64,000 bases of DNA from JAICMB01 sp035295125 (GTDB lineage: Bacteria > Acidobacteriota > Terriglobia > Bryobacterales > Bryobacteraceae), in contig DATGJP010000081.1 of the NCBI GenBank assembly GCA_035295125.1, forward strand, positions 1 to 64,000, read 5' to 3'. The notes below the pieces were generated by a model that was not told where the DNA came from, made no database searches, and worked only from the letters and a program-made list of their open reading frames with translations. This document shows positions 1-8,547 of this stretch, piece after piece. The first letter of the stretch is position 1, and every line of letters begins with the position of its first letter. Both the position numbers and the translations under genes were made by a program.

Positions 1-661
1 GAGTGAAAGGCGGAATGAGCCGCGTGACAGGCGCCATGGCAGTCTCTTCTTTGAGAACGCCAGTAGGATTCCCATGCGCGTCGCGATCGATGGTGCCGGC
101 TTTCGGATCGGCGGTCGCCGCGGTGATGTGAGCCATTTTCAGGGCAACCGAGTTCGCCACCCCATAATGCCCGGTGGTGTGCATGAGCCACACGGGATTG
201 TTGGGCGCGACGGCGTCGAGATCGGCTGCCGTGACATAGCGATGCTCAGCGAGCTTGCCTTCGTCCCAACCTGATCCCGAAATCCATTCGCTGGGTTTAG
301 CGTGACTGACCTTCGCTTTCACACGGGCGACGATTTCGGCCACCGACGTGGCATCTGAAAGCTGCACGCCATACAGCTCCGCGACCCCTCCGTCCGCGAT
401 GTGCGCGTGCGTATCGATGAGTCCCGGCGTTGCGGTATTGCCGTGGAGATCGATAATGCGAGTCGTAGGCGAAGCCAGCTTCATGACTTCGGCATCGCTT
501 CCGACGGCGATGATCGCACCACTGCGGATCGCAATCGCCTGCGCAACCGTGTCCTTCGCGTCCACGGTCAGGACACGGCCGTGGGCCAGGATCAAGTCAG
601 CGCTCTGTGCTGCGGGGGCAGGCGCGAACAGCACACAGGTGACACAGATTCGCAGGAACAA
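1..661 (-). CDS. YtcJ-like amidohydrolase, 3' end outside window
   Basis: Reading the minus strand from a TTG at 661 gives a hydrophobic leader (MFLRICVTCVLFAPAPAAQS) followed by the typical amidohydrolase opening ADLILAHGRVLTVD and the metal-site motif GLIDTHAHI about residue 70. Later text such as SGSGWDEGKL and HTTGHYGVANSVAL is characteristic of the YtcJ-like branch of the metal-dependent hydrolase superfamily. A TGA lies two codons upstream of the TTG, so no in-frame ATG is possible and the TTG start is forced. The gene runs off the left edge, so about 220 residues are seen of a family usually 530-580 long. The leader predicts export. The substrate cannot be deduced. It is transcribed divergently from the serine hydrolase at 788. 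Confidence 0.8.
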   Translation of the reverse strand, partial: MFLRICVTCVLFAPAPAAQSADLILAHGRVLTVDAKDTVAQAIAIRSGAIIAVGSDAEVMKLASPTTRIIDLHGNTATPGLIDTHAHIADGGVAELYGVQLSDATSVAEIVARVKAKVSHAKPSEWISGSGWDEGKLAEHRYVTAADLDAVAPNNPVWLMHTTGHYGVANSVALKMAHITAATADPKAGTIDRDAHGNPTGVLKEETAMAPVTRLIPPFT

Positions 662-695
662 TTCTCACATTGTACGGTACTACCCAGCCTGGAAA

Positions 696-745
696 TTGTG
701 GAAGGGTGCCGCACGCGGTTCCGCCTGAATTTGGACTTCACCCAG
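696..745. repeat. REP-like hairpin repeat, divergent copy
   Basis: The text GTGGAAGGGTG, a GCACGCGGTTCCGCCTG core and then TTTGGA resembles copies near 5500, 22260 and 43330. It lies in the 126-bp divergent spacer between the amidohydrolase and serine hydrolase genes. The stem is poorer than in the later copies. Confidence 0.5.
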
Positions 746-787
746 AACGCCCAGGCGTTTCCGCCGGCACATGATAGAGTTGTCCAA

Positions 788-2413
788 ATGAAGACGCGCA
801 TCCTCCTTTTTGCCCTAATCCTCACTCTCGGCGCACAAGCCCAGACGGCCAATTCCAAACAGGCGGAAGTCGATCGCATCTTCGCCGCCTTCAACACCCA
901 CACGCCCGGCTGCGCTGTGGGCCTCGCCGACCACGGAACCGTCGCGTTGAGGGCCGGCTATGGCATGGCAGATCTCGAACGCGCCGTTCCGGTCACTCCC
1001 GACACGGTATTCGAAAGCGGCTCTGTCGCCAAGCAGTTCACCGCGATGGCGCTACTACTGCTCGCACAGCAGGGCAAAATCTCGCTCGACGATCCAATGC
1101 GCAAATATCTGCCGGAACTGGCCGATTACGGTGCGCCGCTGACCATTCGCCACGTCATCTCGCACCTCAGCGGGCTTCGTGAATGGCGCCTGGTCGCGTC
1201 TTTTGCCGGCACTCCCGAAGGCACCTATGTCCTCGACAACCAGGACCTGCTGCGCATGGCCGCCAAGCAGCGTGCGCTGAACTTCGATCCTGGAACGGTG
1301 TGGAGCTACACGAATACGGGCTTCAATATCGCGACAATTCTCGTCGAACGCGCCCTCGGCAACGGCAAGACGTTTCAGCAATTCACACGCGAAGAGATTT
1401 TTGAACCGCTCAACATGACGCACACCCAATGGCGCGACAATTTTCGCACCGTGGTGCCGGGCCGGGCGCTGGCATACCGTCCCATCTCCGGAGGCTGGCT
1501 GCAGGATACGCCGGTGGAAAACATCATCGGCGCCGGCGGCATGTTGAGCACCGTCGGCGACTGGCTTTTGTGGAACGAGAATTTCGCGCACGCCAAGGTC
1601 GGCGGCCCCGAAGTCGTGAAACTGCAGCAGACGCCGGCTGTGCTGAGCAATGGCAAAACCATCAGCTATGCGGCCGGTCTAACAGTCGGGACTTTTGACG
1701 GCTTCCGTGAGGTGTCGCACGGCGGCTCGACGGGCGGCTATCGGACCTGGCTGGCGCGCTATCCAGACAAGGGTGTATCCGTGGCCGTAATGTGCAACTC
1801 TGCCCAGGCGAATCCCACCCAACTCGGTCGTGAAACTGCTCGCCTGTGGACGGGCGGTGTTCCCGCGCCGAAGCCGGCGCCCTTCGCGGTGGACGCGGCG
1901 GAGTTGGAAAAGCTCACAGGGATGTATCGCAAGCTGCACGACAGCACCGTCACCGAACTGCGTGTCGCCGACGGTAAACTGATGTTCAATCGCCAGCCAT
2001 TGGTACCCGTCGGACGTAATGAGTTCTCGGCCGGAGAAAACAGGTTTCTCTTCGAAGGTGCGCGTTTCAGCGAAGTGACCCCGAACGGCAATATCGATTA
2101 CGAACGCGCTGAGCCGGTACATCCGTCGGCCTCGGAGCTCGCTTCGTTCTCCGGAAACTACGAAAGCCGTGAGACAGGAAGCACGCTGATGGTAGCCGTG
2201 AAGGGCGATGGATTGACGCTCGCGGTTGGGTCGGACAAACCGATCCACTTGCGCCCGACATTCCGCGATGCCTTCATGACCGAAAGCGGAGGCGGCGCCA
2301 CGTCGATCGTCTTTCATCGCGACTCGGCAGGCAAGATCACTGGCTTGAGCGCCGGTGACGACCGTGCCTGGGATCTGCGCTTCAGCCGGGTCTCGGCAAC
2401 GAATGCCCGCTGA
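788..2413 (+). CDS. Secreted serine hydrolase, class C beta-lactamase fold
   Basis: A 541-residue protein with a signal peptide (MKTRILLFALILTLGAQAQ). The beta-lactamase/transpeptidase domain carries the nucleophile motif S79-V-A-K82, the second motif Y174-T-N176, and HGG (HGGSTGG) around residue 315, which are the catalytic signatures of class C-type esterases and D-aminopeptidases. About 170 further residues after the catalytic domain resemble the C-terminal extension found in many acidobacterial members. The ATG at 788 was chosen over longer in-frame extensions because it opens the signal peptide. It probably acts in the periplasm on a peptide or ester. Antibiotic hydrolysis is not implied: most family members of this architecture are not resistance enzymes. 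Confidence 0.85.
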   Translation: MKTRILLFALILTLGAQAQTANSKQAEVDRIFAAFNTHTPGCAVGLADHGTVALRAGYGMADLERAVPVTPDTVFESGSVAKQFTAMALLLLAQQGKISLDDPMRKYLPELADYGAPLTIRHVISHLSGLREWRLVASFAGTPEGTYVLDNQDLLRMAAKQRALNFDPGTVWSYTNTGFNIATILVERALGNGKTFQQFTREEIFEPLNMTHTQWRDNFRTVVPGRALAYRPISGGWLQDTPVENIIGAGGMLSTVGDWLLWNENFAHAKVGGPEVVKLQQTPAVLSNGKTISYAAGLTVGTFDGFREVSHGGSTGGYRTWLARYPDKGVSVAVMCNSAQANPTQLGRETARLWTGGVPAPKPAPFAVDAAELEKLTGMYRKLHDSTVTELRVADGKLMFNRQPLVPVGRNEFSAGENRFLFEGARFSEVTPNGNIDYERAEPVHPSASELASFSGNYESRETGSTLMVAVKGDGLTLAVGSDKPIHLRPTFRDAFMTESGGGATSIVFHRDSAGKITGLSAGDDRAWDLRFSRVSATNAR

Positions 2414-2419
2414 GGAAAA

Positions 2420-4051
2420 ATGAGATCACCACACTTTCTTGTCCCGGCCCTATTTACTGCGACTGCGATGGGGCAGTTCATACCCGGCAAGCCGGTCACG
2501 ATTCATCCCGCGGAATTGAGCAAAGCCGTGACGGGCGGTTCCATCAAAGGGCCGGGCACGGGTTTAGGGACAACACCTCCCGCCGTGGTTCCAACACGCA
2601 ACCGCCCGGCCCGCCCGGGTGGTCCTCCTCCTCCGCCAGCCCCACCGCCCGCTCCGGACATCAGTGCCGCCGGCGCCGCTGTTGAGCAGAAGGAGCAGGG
2701 CAAGCGTCCGGCAATCCCGCCGCTGTTCAGCTTCGATGGGCTCGGTGAGGGCTTCAAGGGTGGTCACGCCGGCATCGACATCAGCCTCGCCGTCGGCCCT
2801 GACCATGTCTTCGAAATCCTCAACGGCAACCTGGCGGTCTTCTCGAAAAAGGGCGAACTGCTCTACGGCCCCGTACCCAACAACACCCTTTTCGCGGGCT
2901 TCGGCGTCCGCTGCAACGCCACGAATAACGCCGACACTGTAGTTCGCTACGATCAGCTCGCAGACCGGTGGCTCGTAGTGCTGCCGGTCTTTCAGCGCCC
3001 CCCCGACAACCCTCAGGGCCCCTACGCAATGTGCTACGCCGTGAGCGCAACGTCCGACCCGCTGGGCCCTTATTATCGTTACGAGTTCCAACGCCCGCTG
3101 TTTCCCGACTATCCTCGCCCAGCGGTCTGGCCTGATGGTTACTACAACCCGACCAGCACCAGCGACGACCCGATTCCCGGCGTGGTCACACAAAAGCACG
3201 AATGCATTGCCGACCGCGGCAAGATGCTCCAGGGCCTGCCCGCCACGGAGCAGTGCGTCGTCATTGACGGCGCCGTCTTCATGTTGAACTCGGATGTGGA
3301 CGGTAAACGACCGCCGCCCGCCGGAGCGCCCAACGTCATGATGTCCACGGGAGGTGCGCAGCTCCTCAAAGTCTTCGAGGACGACGGCATCTACTTCTAC
3401 AAAGTACACGTCGATTGGAATGATCCGTCGAAAACTACCGTCTCGTTGCCGCAGAAGATCGGCGTGGCGCCGTATCACTACCTCTGCAACGGCCAATTGA
3501 GTAGCTGTGTATCGCAGCCGGGCACTGACCGCCGCCTCGATTCGCAAGGCGACAAGCTGATCCAGCGGCTGGTGTATCGCAATTTCGGCCATTACGAGTC
3601 CATCCTGGCTGAGCACTCCGTCGCGACGTCGGCTCACGGCGGCGGCGTTCGCTGGTACGAGTTTCGGCTCGATAAGAAACGCGATCCGAAGTTGTATCAG
3701 CAAGGCACGTATGCACCCGGCGGATTCTATCGTTGGCTCGGAAGCATGGCCATGGACCACAAAGGCGATATCGGCATCGGGTATTCCTTCGGCGGCGATC
3801 CCAACTTTGCAGGCCAGCGTTTCGCCGCGCGCATGGCGAAAGATCCGAAGGGCGAGCTCAGCTTCCACGAATCGGTCCTGGTTGACGGACAAGCCTCACA
3901 AACGGCCAGCCTGCGCTGGGAGGACTACACCAACATTACCGTCGATCCCGCCGACGACTGCACGTTTTGGTTTGTCGGGAATTACCTGAAGAACGGCGCA
4001 ACTTCGTCCATCACCCGAATTGGTTCGTTCAAAGTGCCGGGGTGCAAGTGA
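2420..4051 (+). CDS. Hypothetical secreted protein with proline-rich linker
   Basis: 543 residues beginning with a probable signal peptide (MRSPHFLVPALFTATAMGQ). A low-complexity segment around residues 55-80 is rich in Pro and Gly (PPPPPAPPPAP), then a globular part opens with GIDISLAVGPDHVFEILNGNLAVFSKKGELL. That wording is common in exported acidobacterial propeller-like proteins, but no catalytic motif can be named. The start lies 6 bases after the preceding stop, and GAGGAAAA overlapping that stop serves as ribosome binding site, so it is likely co-transcribed with the serine hydrolase. The stop is 3 bases from the convergent stop of the M24 peptidase. Function unknown. Confidence 0.75.
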   Translation: MRSPHFLVPALFTATAMGQFIPGKPVTIHPAELSKAVTGGSIKGPGTGLGTTPPAVVPTRNRPARPGGPPPPPAPPPAPDISAAGAAVEQKEQGKRPAIPPLFSFDGLGEGFKGGHAGIDISLAVGPDHVFEILNGNLAVFSKKGELLYGPVPNNTLFAGFGVRCNATNNADTVVRYDQLADRWLVVLPVFQRPPDNPQGPYAMCYAVSATSDPLGPYYRYEFQRPLFPDYPRPAVWPDGYYNPTSTSDDPIPGVVTQKHECIADRGKMLQGLPATEQCVVIDGAVFMLNSDVDGKRPPPAGAPNVMMSTGGAQLLKVFEDDGIYFYKVHVDWNDPSKTTVSLPQKIGVAPYHYLCNGQLSSCVSQPGTDRRLDSQGDKLIQRLVYRNFGHYESILAEHSVATSAHGGGVRWYEFRLDKKRDPKLYQQGTYAPGGFYRWLGSMAMDHKGDIGIGYSFGGDPNFAGQRFAARMAKDPKGELSFHESVLVDGQASQTASLRWEDYTNITVDPADDCTFWFVGNYLKNGATSSITRIGSFKVPGCK

Positions 4052-4054
4052 CCA

Positions 4055-5470
4055 CTACCGAAGCCGGCCGTTTTTCGTCTTCATTAGCTTTTCGATGTCA
4101 TCCATCTCGATAGGCACAGACGACGAAAGGTTCTCGTAGCCGGTTTCAGTGATCAGAATTACGTCTTCGAGTCTCAGGCCTAGGTGGTCTTCCTCGATGC
4201 GCATCTGTGGCTCAATCGTGAACACCTCACCCGGTTCGAGCGTCGGACCGGGGAAGCGAACGTCGTGCACCTCCATTCCGATCGTATGGCCCAGGCTGGT
4301 GGCGCGGCTGTTGCGATAACCTTCGACGAATTTCACAGCGGCGGCTTTGATCTTCGGGTCCGTGAATGAATACGACGCCATGACCGTGTCCATTTTCGGT
4401 ACAGCATCTTTCATGATGTCCCGCGCGCTGGCATGGAAGCGGATCGAGGTCATCAATGCCCGATACAGCCGCAGATAAATCCCGTAATATTCGCGCTGGC
4501 GCGGTGTGAAGCGGCCATCGGCGGGAAATGCCCGTGTCACATCGGACGTGTAGTACTTATAGTCCGGGGCGTAGTCGAATTGGACGAGGTCGCCCTTTTC
4601 AATCCGCGCGGTGTCCTTGTGGTAGTGCGTGTAATAGGTGTTCTGGCCTGTGGCGATGAGTGCAAAATACGCCGGTCCGTACGCGCCGTTCTTTTTGAAC
4701 ACGTACTCCGCATCGGCCTGCAACTCGTACTCATACATTCCCGGTTTGCAATCGCGCATGGCATCCATGATGCCGTCGCCGGCGATCCGCGTCGCTTCCC
4801 GGATGATGCTGATCTCGCGGGCATCCTTGATGGCGCGAAGCTCGTCGAGAATGGGGTCCAGGTCGCTGATCTGCGAATTCGGCGCGGCTTCCTTGAGGTG
4901 AGAAATGAACGCCTCTACGCGTGACGGGCGGCCGTCCCACGGGTCATTCTTTGTTGCGCGTGCCAGGGCAATGGTATCGGTTGAAGAAGCGCTGCCCAAA
5001 ACCTCGGGCCGGAATGTCGTGTAAATCGGGCGGTGATCGGCGGCGATCTGTTTTAGAACGTCGGCGAACTGTGCCCGCGGCACAACCGACTCGATGCCGG
5101 TGGATTTGGCCGCGTCATCGCCGGGAGTAAGCCCCGGGCCGAACATTGATTTCGCGCGACGTTCGATGTACGGATTCAGGAACAGAGTCGAGGTGCGGCT
5201 TTTGCCGTCGATCACGAGGATCGCGCGCGGCTCCACGACGCCCGAGACGTAGAAGAACTGGTTGCTCTGGCGCAGCGGTTGCTCGCCCGGACGCTCGGTT
5301 GTGCCCTGGAGAATTGCGACACCGCCGGCGAGCTTGTCCATCACCCGGGCACGCCGGGCGGCGTATTCCTCGGGCGGGAAAATGTCGGTGAATACGGGCT
5401 GAGCGGCGCAGGAAACCGCGAAAACGACGAGGGGAATCAGTTCACGTACAGTAGCGAAAATCAATCTCAA
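4055..5470 (-). CDS. Secreted Xaa-Pro aminopeptidase, M24B family
   Basis: 471 residues with a hydrophobic leader (LIPLVVFAVSCAA), an N-terminal AMP_N-type domain (FPPEEYAARRARVMDKLAGG, FYVSGV), then a pita-bread metallopeptidase domain. The metal ligands are visible in order: Asp in FDYAPDYKYYTSDVTRAF (two Asp), His in LGHTIGMEVHD, Glu in FTIEPQM and Glu in RLEDVILIT. These five ligands define M24 dinuclear peptidases that release N-terminal residues preceding proline. The only sensible start is TTG at 5470; no ATG in frame precedes the leader. The leader suggests a periplasmic enzyme, unlike cytoplasmic PepP. Confidence 0.88.
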   Translation of the reverse strand: MRLIFATVRELIPLVVFAVSCAAQPVFTDIFPPEEYAARRARVMDKLAGGVAILQGTTERPGEQPLRQSNQFFYVSGVVEPRAILVIDGKSRTSTLFLNPYIERRAKSMFGPGLTPGDDAAKSTGIESVVPRAQFADVLKQIAADHRPIYTTFRPEVLGSASSTDTIALARATKNDPWDGRPSRVEAFISHLKEAAPNSQISDLDPILDELRAIKDAREISIIREATRIAGDGIMDAMRDCKPGMYEYELQADAEYVFKKNGAYGPAYFALIATGQNTYYTHYHKDTARIEKGDLVQFDYAPDYKYYTSDVTRAFPADGRFTPRQREYYGIYLRLYRALMTSIRFHASARDIMKDAVPKMDTVMASYSFTDPKIKAAAVKFVEGYRNSRATSLGHTIGMEVHDVRFPGPTLEPGEVFTIEPQMRIEEDHLGLRLEDVILITETGYENLSSSVPIEMDDIEKLMKTKNGRLR

Positions 5471-5498
5471 GTATATTCATTAAAGCGCCGGGTTTTGG

Positions 5499-5580
5499 AT
5501 TGTGTGGAAGAGTGAAGCAGACGGTTCCGCCTGCCTTTGGACCTAGCCACTGAATGCGCGGGCGAAACCAAACCGTCTGC
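5499..5580. repeat. REP-like repeat with long inverted arms
   Basis: It starts with TGTGGAAGAGTGAAG and carries GCAGACGGTT near 5517 and its exact complement AACCGTCTGC ending at 5580, so the whole unit can fold into one long arm. It lies between the divergent-facing 5' end of the M24 gene and the 3' end of recR. It belongs to the family seen at 22259, 25963, 33812 and 43328. Confidence 0.6.
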
Positions 5581-5589
5581 AGGCCTGAC

Positions 5590-6189
5590 CTACATCTCCC
5601 GCCGATTTTCCAGCGACTTGCTCATCGTCACCTCATCGGCGAACTCCAGATCGCTCCCCACAGGAATCCCCATCGCAATCCGCGTAACCTTTAGTCCCAA
5701 AGGCTTGAGCAGCCGCGACAGGTACACCGCCGTGGCCTCGCCCTCGATTGTCGGATTTGTCGCCAGAATGATCTCGTTCATTTCGCTCGACTGAATTCGC
5801 TCCAGCAGGCTCTTGATGCGAAGCTGTTCCGGCCCGATTCCCCGCAGCGGTGAAATCGAGCCGTGCAGTACGTGGTAAACGCCCTCGAACTGTCGCGTCG
5901 TCTCAATCGGCACGATGTTGTGCGGCTCCTCGATGACGCAGATGACGCTGTGATCGCGATGTGGATCGCGGCAGAAGCTGCACGGGCCGCCGTCGCTGAT
6001 GTTGTTACAGATCGGACAAACATCCAGCTTATCCTTAACGTCGATCACGGCTTGGGACAGCCGCTCGGCGTCCTCACGCGGCATGCGTAGGATGAAAAAC
6101 GCGATGCGTTGTGCGGATTTCTGCCCAATCCCGGGCAGCCGTTTGAACTCCTGAATGAGTCGCGCGAGCGGCTCGGCGAAATCGGGCAT
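5590..6189 (-). CDS. recR: Recombination mediator RecR
   Basis: 199 residues, the normal family length. Visible in order: helix-hairpin-helix RLPGIGQKSAQRIAFF (18-33), zinc finger C58-x2-C61 and C70-x2-C73 (VCPICNN, PCSFC), and a Toprim domain with VIEEPHNI and the LRGIGPEQL and ILATNPTIEGEATA segments. RecR works with RecO and RecF to load RecA on gapped DNA in the cytoplasm. It is the last gene of a dnaX-ybaB-recR block, a widely conserved order, with a 3-base gap after ybaB, so co-transcription is almost certain. Confidence 0.97.
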   Translation of the reverse strand: MPDFAEPLARLIQEFKRLPGIGQKSAQRIAFFILRMPREDAERLSQAVIDVKDKLDVCPICNNISDGGPCSFCRDPHRDHSVICVIEEPHNIVPIETTRQFEGVYHVLHGSISPLRGIGPEQLRIKSLLERIQSSEMNEIILATNPTIEGEATAVYLSRLLKPLGLKVTRIAMGIPVGSDLEFADEVTMSKSLENRREM

Positions 6190-6192
6190 GCT

Positions 6193-6501
6193 CTAGAAAA
6201 GCCCCGGCGGCAGACCTAGACCGCCCAGCATGCCCCCCATCTTCTCCTGAATCGAGTCGTCCACCTTCTTCGACGCTTCGTTGAATGCCGCCATCATCAT
6301 GTCCTGCAGCATCTCGACATCACCCGCAACCTCCGGATCGATCTTTACGCTGGTAACGGTCTTCTTGCCGTCCATGCCAATAGTCACCATGCCGCCGCCG
6401 GACGTCGCCTCGACGCGGATGAGCGCGATCTCTTCCTGCATCTTGCGCTGCATTTGTTCGGCCTGCTTCATCATGGCCTGCATGTTTCCTGGTAGTTTCA
6501 T
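6193..6501 (-). CDS. ybaB: YbaB/EbfC nucleoid-associated protein
   Basis: 102 residues. The N-terminal MQAMMKQAEQMQRKMQEEI helix and the MVTIGMDGKKTVTSVKIDPEV strand pair are diagnostic for this family, which forms tweezer-shaped dimers that bind DNA. The glycine-rich tail GGMLGGLGLPPGLF is normal. It sits between dnaX (28-base gap) and recR (3-base gap), its usual position in bacteria. Confidence 0.95.
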   Translation of the reverse strand: MKLPGNMQAMMKQAEQMQRKMQEEIALIRVEATSGGGMVTIGMDGKKTVTSVKIDPEVAGDVEMLQDMMMAAFNEASKKVDDSIQEKMGGMLGGLGLPPGLF

Positions 6502-6529
6502 ACCTTTTCTGGTTATCCTCGGTTGCTCA

Positions 6530-8164
6530 CTATTCTTTCAGATTGCGGACGGTCCGTACATGCGCGTCTGGAAACATCTCCTGGAATCGCTTAACGTCGG
6601 GATGCGACAACGCCCGCTCCGTGACTTCATCCTCGGTCGCCTTCCGCGCCTTGGGGGCCGAGCTGACCTCCGGCTGCCCAACCGTCACTCCGATTTTCAT
6701 CGGCCGGCCGGCCACTTTCTGGACAGCCTTCTGCAACTCCCGTTCATCCATGCTGAGCTGCCACTCGGGCGTCGTGACGAACTGCAACTCCGTGCCTTTG
6801 TCGATGACCTGCGAGTGTTCCAGGGCATCTGCGGTGAACTGCATGCCAAGCTCGACCAGCGCTTGATATAAGCGATCCTTCCAGTCGCCGCTTGACGGCT
6901 CCGGCGCGGGAGGCGGTGGCGGTGTGGGCGATGGAGGCGCCGGCTTCGGGCTCGGCGCGGAAGTGGCCCGGGTAGGAGCCGGCAGCGTGGCAACGGCCGG
7001 CTTTACTGTTTTTACCGGTTCCGCCGTCATCGGACGTCCGCTTTTCATTTGGGCCAGAGCATCCTCAATCGTGATGAGCCTGCCCGCATGCACCAGCTTC
7101 AAAAGCCCGATCTCCACATGCAGCCGCGGTTGCAGCGAAAACTGCAGATCCTTGAACAGCTCTAGCGTGAGCTGCAGATATCGCGTCAGGTCTTCTTCGG
7201 AAAACGATGCCGCGGCCTGCGCGAGCTTCTCCTGTTCGGCGGGCGTGGCCGCGATCAGACGCGTATTCGCCCCCACGAGCTTGGCCACCAGCAGATTGCG
7301 GAAATATCGCGACAACTCACGGCAGAAATGCTGCAGGTTGCGCCCGTTGCGCTCCAACTCCATAACGACCTCGAGCATGCGCCGCGAATCCTGCGCCAGC
7401 AGGGCAGCAGTCACCTCACCCAGCGAGTCGAGCGAGAACATCCCGAGCAGCGCCCGAACCTCAGACGCGTTGAGTGTCGTGCCGCAGCATGCAATCGCCT
7501 GGTCGAGCGCCGACAACGAGTCGCGTACGCTGCCCTCGCCCGCCTGCGCCAGCGCCGAAAGGGTCTCCACGTCCGCCTGAATGCCCTCCTGCGCGCAGAT
7601 CCACTCCATGCGGCCGACCAGTTCCGAAAAGTCGACGGACCGAAAGCTGAACTGCTGGCAGCGCGATGCAATAGTCGTCGGAATTTTGTGCGCTTCGGTG
7701 GTACACAGGACGAAAACAGCCCATTCCGGCGGCTCTTCCAGGGTCTTCAAAAGGGCGTTGAAGGCCTCATTCGTAATCTGGTGCGCTTCGTCAATGATGA
7801 AAACCTTGTAGCGATCGCGGGCCGGGCGATAGCGCACGTTCTCCCGCAGCTCGCGCATCTCGTTAATGCCGCGATTCGACGCCGCGTCAATTTCGATGAC
7901 GTCGACAGACCCTCCCGAGGCGATCTCGGTGCAACTGGAACACACACCGCAAGGCTTGGGAGTCGGGCCCTCGACGCAATTCAAACATCGGGCCAGAATC
8001 CGGGCGACGGTGGTCTTGCCCGTCCCGCGCTGACCCGCAAATATGTAGCCGTGCGCGATGCGCCGCTGCGAAATGGCGTTCTCGATGGTGGTGCGGACGT
8101 GTTCCTGCCCCAGCAGCTCCGCAAACGATTGTGGCCGGTACTTTCGGGCGATGACCTGGTACAT
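6530..8164 (-). CDS. dnaX: DNA polymerase III subunit gamma/tau
   Basis: 544 residues. The AAA+ clamp-loader domain shows Walker A G44-QRGTGK-T51, the zinc-binding cysteines C63, C72, C75 and C78, Walker B (VFIIDEAH) and the SRC motif (TTIASRCQQF). A Pro/Ala-rich linker (about 380-420) leads to a C-terminal tau-like domain (WKDRLYQALVELG onward). Gamma/tau holds the clamp loader and bridges the polymerase. I saw no clear A-rich slippery site of the E. coli type, so a programmed gamma form is not supported. The SRP RNA gene lies 26 bases upstream on the same strand. Confidence 0.96.
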   Translation of the reverse strand: MYQVIARKYRPQSFAELLGQEHVRTTIENAISQRRIAHGYIFAGQRGTGKTTVARILARCLNCVEGPTPKPCGVCSSCTEIASGGSVDVIEIDAASNRGINEMRELRENVRYRPARDRYKVFIIDEAHQITNEAFNALLKTLEEPPEWAVFVLCTTEAHKIPTTIASRCQQFSFRSVDFSELVGRMEWICAQEGIQADVETLSALAQAGEGSVRDSLSALDQAIACCGTTLNASEVRALLGMFSLDSLGEVTAALLAQDSRRMLEVVMELERNGRNLQHFCRELSRYFRNLLVAKLVGANTRLIAATPAEQEKLAQAAASFSEEDLTRYLQLTLELFKDLQFSLQPRLHVEIGLLKLVHAGRLITIEDALAQMKSGRPMTAEPVKTVKPAVATLPAPTRATSAPSPKPAPPSPTPPPPPAPEPSSGDWKDRLYQALVELGMQFTADALEHSQVIDKGTELQFVTTPEWQLSMDERELQKAVQKVAGRPMKIGVTVGQPEVSSAPKARKATEDEVTERALSHPDVKRFQEMFPDAHVRTVRNLKE

Positions 8165-8190
8165 GGAGAGAAAATGCGGCGATGTCTAAG

Positions 8191-8296
8191 CCAGACCCCG
8201 GGTGATCCGCGGCACACAAGCTAAACCGCTACCGTTGCTTCCTTCCGGACCTGGCGGGGTTTACGACCGCCCATTGCACGGAGCCCGAAGCCTGGC
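8191..8296 (-). ncRNA. ffs: Bacterial signal recognition particle RNA (4.5S type)
   Basis: The minus strand contains the invariant SRP domain IV core with CAGGTCCGGAAGGAAGCA. The flanking ends GCCAGGCTTCGGG and CCCGGGGTCTGGC pair along 13 bases with only G-U wobbles, fixing the boundaries at about 106 nt, the size of the short bacterial form. It binds Ffh to target membrane proteins. The position just ahead of dnaX is a common arrangement. Confidence 0.95.
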
Positions 8297-8323
8297 AAGT
8301 TTTATTCTAGCCGGGTTTCGCGT

Positions 8324-8540
8324 TCAGCGTTCGAAATCGTAATAGAAGAGGTCGGCGTCCGGCTTGCTTCTGCCGTAGGAGTCGCCACGTAAACCGGGGA
8401 TTCGTAACCAGATACAAGTCGCCAAAGCTCTCAAACTTGCGGCACATGGGGACGATATGGCCACCGCGTAAAGTCGAAAAACGGCAGCCGCCAGTCCGGC
8501 CATGCGCCTTCATCAGTCAAGACAAGCGCGGCGCCGCTAG
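8324..8540 (-). pseudogene. Decayed 3' end of an unidentified gene
   Basis: Three reading frames on the minus strand each give short stretches of convincing protein that join in order: LVLTDEGAWPDWRLPFFDFT, then FESFGDLYLVTNPRFTW, then GDSYGRSKPDADLFYYDFER and a stop at 8324. At least two frame changes separate them, so this looks like the broken C-terminal part of one gene. The parent family was not recognised. It lies between the SRP RNA and the 3' end of the PQQ dehydrogenase. Confidence 0.45.
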
Positions 8541-8547
8541 TATTGAC

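Noticed and set aside
2564..3892. Long antisense frame under the proline-rich secreted protein
   Set aside because: The plus-strand frame has a signal peptide, ribosome site and operon spacing; the antisense frame has none.
6530..8164. Programmed frameshift in dnaX
   Set aside because: No A-rich slippery heptamer with following stem was seen.
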